Positions 6,055 to 7,436 of a stretch of DNA of 7,436 nucleotides are shown one piece after another. This DNA comes from an uncultured Collinsella sp. (lineage in GTDB: Bacteria; Actinomycetota; Coriobacteriia; Coriobacteriales; Coriobacteriaceae): NCBI GenBank assembly GCA_934650975.1, contig CAKUFW010000090.1, positions 1 to 7,436 of the forward strand, written 5' to 3'. The notes under the pieces were generated by a model, which was not told the DNA's origin, did not search any database, and saw only the letters and a list, made by a program, of their open reading frames with translations. The first letter of the stretch is position 1; each line of letters begins with the position of its first letter. Position numbers and translations under genes: made by a program.

Positions 6055-6164
6055 TAAAGTTGAACTCTATGGTTTCTCAACAATTCACCATTCCCGCAGG
6101 TCAAGGCCAAAGCCTCAAGTTCAACTTGACCCTTTGGAACCTTTAAGGTTCAAGTTGAGGTCGA
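6055..6164. promoter_or_regulatory. Three related 15-bp palindromic sites, candidate operator region
   Basis: The central site at 6115-6129 is TCAAGTT-C-AACTTGA, a perfect inverted repeat around one base. Its reverse complement (TCAAGTTGAACTTGA) matches 12 of 15 bases at 6055-6069 (TAAAGTTGAACTCTA) and 12 of 15 at 6150-6164 (TCAAGTTGAGGTCGA). Site centres are at 6062, 6122 and 6157. The first two share the core AGTT(G/C)AACT exactly, 60 bp apart. Such a set is typical of a dimeric DNA-binding regulator. The arms could also fold as RNA: 6121-6134 with 6145-6158 gives 13 of 14 pairs. The last site touches the proposed promoter of the downstream wall-hydrolase gene. Confidence 0.55.
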
Positions 6165-6179
6165 AAGCAGTAGTAGAAT
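6149..6179 (+). promoter_or_regulatory. Candidate promoter of the secreted wall-hydrolase gene
   Basis: TAGAAT at 6174-6179 is a good -10 box. TTCAAG at 6149-6154 is a poor -35 at a long 19-base spacing. Transcription would begin near 6186, about 36 bases before the ATG at 6222. The -35 overlaps the third palindromic site, so the promoter may depend on, or be blocked by, the regulator that binds there. Confidence 0.4.
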
Positions 6180-6210
6180 ACTCCTCGACCAATAACCTAC
6201 GATTGATTGC

Positions 6211-6216
6211 AGAGGG
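6211..6216 (+). promoter_or_regulatory. Ribosome binding site selecting the ATG at 6222
   Basis: AGAGGG at 6211-6216 lies five bases before the ATG at 6222. It falls inside the longer frame that could begin with TTG at 6207, so it supports the ATG. The ATG also gives a normal signal peptide. Confidence 0.7.
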
Positions 6217-6221
6217 ACTGG

Positions 6222-7355
6222 ATGCAGCATTCGAACCATCGCACCGCAGCGCTCATCGCGTCGAAGCCGGCTCGTATCATCACGAGCGCCGCGCTCGCCG
6301 TTGCGCTGACGGCCACGCCGATGCTCTCCCCCGTCGCGGCATATGCCGCCTCGCAGGCAACGCAGGACCAGCTTTCCGCCGCCCAGCAGAAGATCGAGGA
6401 CGCCACGAGCGCCTACAACGACGCCCGTACCAAGCTCGAGGACCTGCAAAAGCAGATTGACACCAACGAGGCGAGCATCGAGGAAATCGAGGCCAAGCTT
6501 CCCGATCAGCAGGCCAAGGCAAGCTCCGCCATGCGCGATCTGTATAAGTACCAGAAGGGAACCAATCCCTTCGTGAGCTTCCTGGTCAACGCGCAGAGCC
6601 TGGGGGAATTTATCACCACCTGCAAGTACACCAACCAGATCACGAGCTCGAGCGTCGACGAGATCGAAGAGCTCAACAAAATGCAGACCGAGCTCGAGCA
6701 GAACAAGACCGAGCTCGAGCAGGCTAAGTCTCAGCTCGAGAGCGAGCAAAAGAATGCCGAGGACGCGCTGGCCCAGGCTCAGCAGCTCCGCAGCGAGGCG
6801 CAGGCAAAGGCCGAGCAGGAAAATGCCGCCGAACTCGCCAAGCTCGAGGCCGATAAGGCTGCTGCCGCCGAGAAGCTCTCGGGGCAGGGCGTGAGCGGCA
6901 ACAACTCCAACAGCCAGGCCAACAACTCCAATACCACCATCGACACCACGGTGAATAGCTCTAACAGCAGCAGCTCCGATTACGACTCGTTCATTAACGA
7001 GTGGACAAGCCGCATCGACAACTACCTCGCCGGCTCCCCCATGGCAGGCCAGGGCTACAACTTTGCCGTTGCCGCCTGGAATACCGGCGTCGACCCCCGT
7101 TGGTCCCCCGCCATCGCCTGCATCGAGAGCAGCAAGGGCCTCTATTGCGCCGGCTCCTATAACGCCTGGGGCTGGAGCGCCCGCGGCGGCGGTTGGCGCA
7201 GCTTTGGTAGCTGGAGTGAGGGCGTCTCTGCCCATGTTGCCTACTTGGGCGCTAATTATGGTTCCACGCTTACCCCGGCAGCCGCTAAGAAGTACTGCCC
7301 GCCCACATGGCAGGACTGGTACAACAAGGTCGCCGCTCAAATGAACCGCATTTAA
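6222..7355 (+). CDS. Secreted PcsB/CwlO-like coiled-coil protein with lysozyme-like domain
   Basis: Probably an exported peptidoglycan hydrolase of 377 residues. Residues 1-42 form a signal peptide: basic start, hydrophobic core around IITSAALAVALTATPML, and cleavage likely after AYA (40-42). A long coiled coil runs from about 44 to 218. It is interrupted at 107-140 by a segment (FVSFLVNAQSLGEFI) resembling the hinge of the PcsB/CwlO coiled-coil domain. A Ser/Asn-rich linker follows (about 222-252). The C-terminal domain (about 253-377) resembles lysozyme-fold glycosidases: Glu302 in IACIESS is the likely catalytic acid, followed by YNAWGW (313-318), a WRSFGSW segment, and EGVSAHVAYLGANYG. 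There is no NlpC/P60 or CHAP Cys-His signature. Cys300, Cys309 and Cys359 could form a disulfide. The ATG is chosen by its ribosome binding site. Bond specificity (muramidase, transglycosylase or glucosaminidase) cannot be told. Confidence 0.83.
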   Translation: MQHSNHRTAALIASKPARIITSAALAVALTATPMLSPVAAYAASQATQDQLSAAQQKIEDATSAYNDARTKLEDLQKQIDTNEASIEEIEAKLPDQQAKASSAMRDLYKYQKGTNPFVSFLVNAQSLGEFITTCKYTNQITSSSVDEIEELNKMQTELEQNKTELEQAKSQLESEQKNAEDALAQAQQLRSEAQAKAEQENAAELAKLEADKAAAAEKLSGQGVSGNNSNSQANNSNTTIDTTVNSSNSSSSDYDSFINEWTSRIDNYLAGSPMAGQGYNFAVAAWNTGVDPRWSPAIACIESSKGLYCAGSYNAWGWSARGGGWRSFGSWSEGVSAHVAYLGANYGSTLTPAAAKKYCPPTWQDWYNKVAAQMNRI

Positions 7356-7365
7356 GCGCAATCAG

Positions 7366-7388
7366 AACCACCCTTAAAAAGGGTGGTT
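7366..7388 (+). terminator. Hairpin terminator after the wall-hydrolase gene
   Basis: AACCACCCTT at 7366-7375 pairs perfectly (10 bp) with AAGGGTGGTT at 7379-7388 around an AAA loop, 10 bases after the stop codon. The following TTTGCTCTT is only partly T-rich. The stem's own A/T ends could let it work in both directions. Confidence 0.8.
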
Positions 7389-7436
7389 TGCTCTTAGGGT
7401 ATAACCCACGGGCCCCGGGCTCGCGTCTAAAGGCGC
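7389..7436. other. Right-edge stretch without a recognisable gene
   Basis: These last 48 bases contain a small inverted repeat, GGGT-ATA-ACCC (7397-7407), and a GC-rich run around 7408-7425. I see no start codon with a ribosome binding site and no RNA gene. It is probably the spacer before the next gene. Confidence 0.4.

Noticed and set aside
6207..6221. TTG start five codons upstream in the wall-hydrolase gene
   Set aside because: No ribosome binding site precedes it, whereas AGAGGG is well placed for the ATG at 6222.
6150..7361. Open minus-strand frame of 403 codons over the wall-hydrolase gene
   Set aside because: It is the mirror of a gene with a signal peptide, coiled coil and lysozyme-like domain. 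The Leu/Gly-rich translation is what antisense of Glu/Ala/Gln-rich coiled coil gives.
7397..7410. TATAAC at 7400-7405 as a -10 box for a gene beyond the window
   Set aside because: No -35 at workable spacing; the matching bases belong to the small GGGT-ATA-ACCC inverted repeat.

Overview
This 7.4 kb window is GC-rich, gene-dense bacterial DNA. It most resembles an anaerobic actinobacterium of the class Coriobacteriia, with Collinsella or a close relative as my best guess. That guess rests on base composition, on an energy-coupling-factor (ECF) transporter with a fused double ATPase, and on an aspartate racemase next to an ATP-grasp ligase. The last pair would fit a peptidoglycan with D-aspartate in its crossbridge, which I recall being reported for Collinsella. 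No rRNA, tRNA, phage, IS or CRISPR sequence is visible.

Layout. (1) Positions 1-2919, + strand: the 3' end of a probable ECF substrate-binding (S) gene, a leader with overlapping hairpins, a 583-residue double ATPase, and the EcfT membrane scaffold, which overlaps the ATPase gene by 8 bases. Together these form one vitamin or micronutrient importer of unknown substrate. (2) 2920-3043: a strong hairpin terminator shared by convergent genes, then a short inverted-repeat element. (3) 3044-5131, - strand: an ATP-grasp ligase followed by an Asp/Glu racemase, read as a probable D-aspartate supply and ligation module for the cell wall. (4) 5132-5353: a divergent intergenic region. (5) 5354-5986, + strand: a stand-alone MOSC-domain protein. 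(6) 5987-6221: a regulatory region with three related 15-bp palindromic sites and a candidate promoter. (7) 6222-7355, + strand: a secreted protein joining a PcsB/CwlO-like coiled coil to a lysozyme-like domain, followed by a hairpin terminator.

The genes fall into three functional groups: micronutrient import, cell-wall crossbridge building and cell-wall cleavage, and a sulfur-carrier-type MOSC protein. The points most worth a second look are: the two ATP sites of the fused ATPase appear unequal, with all visible deviations falling in one composite site; the racemase-ligase pair; the repeated palindrome upstream of the wall hydrolase; and the hydrolase's domain combination. I see no clearly unprecedented system. 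The novelty lies in these combinations and in the non-coding elements.
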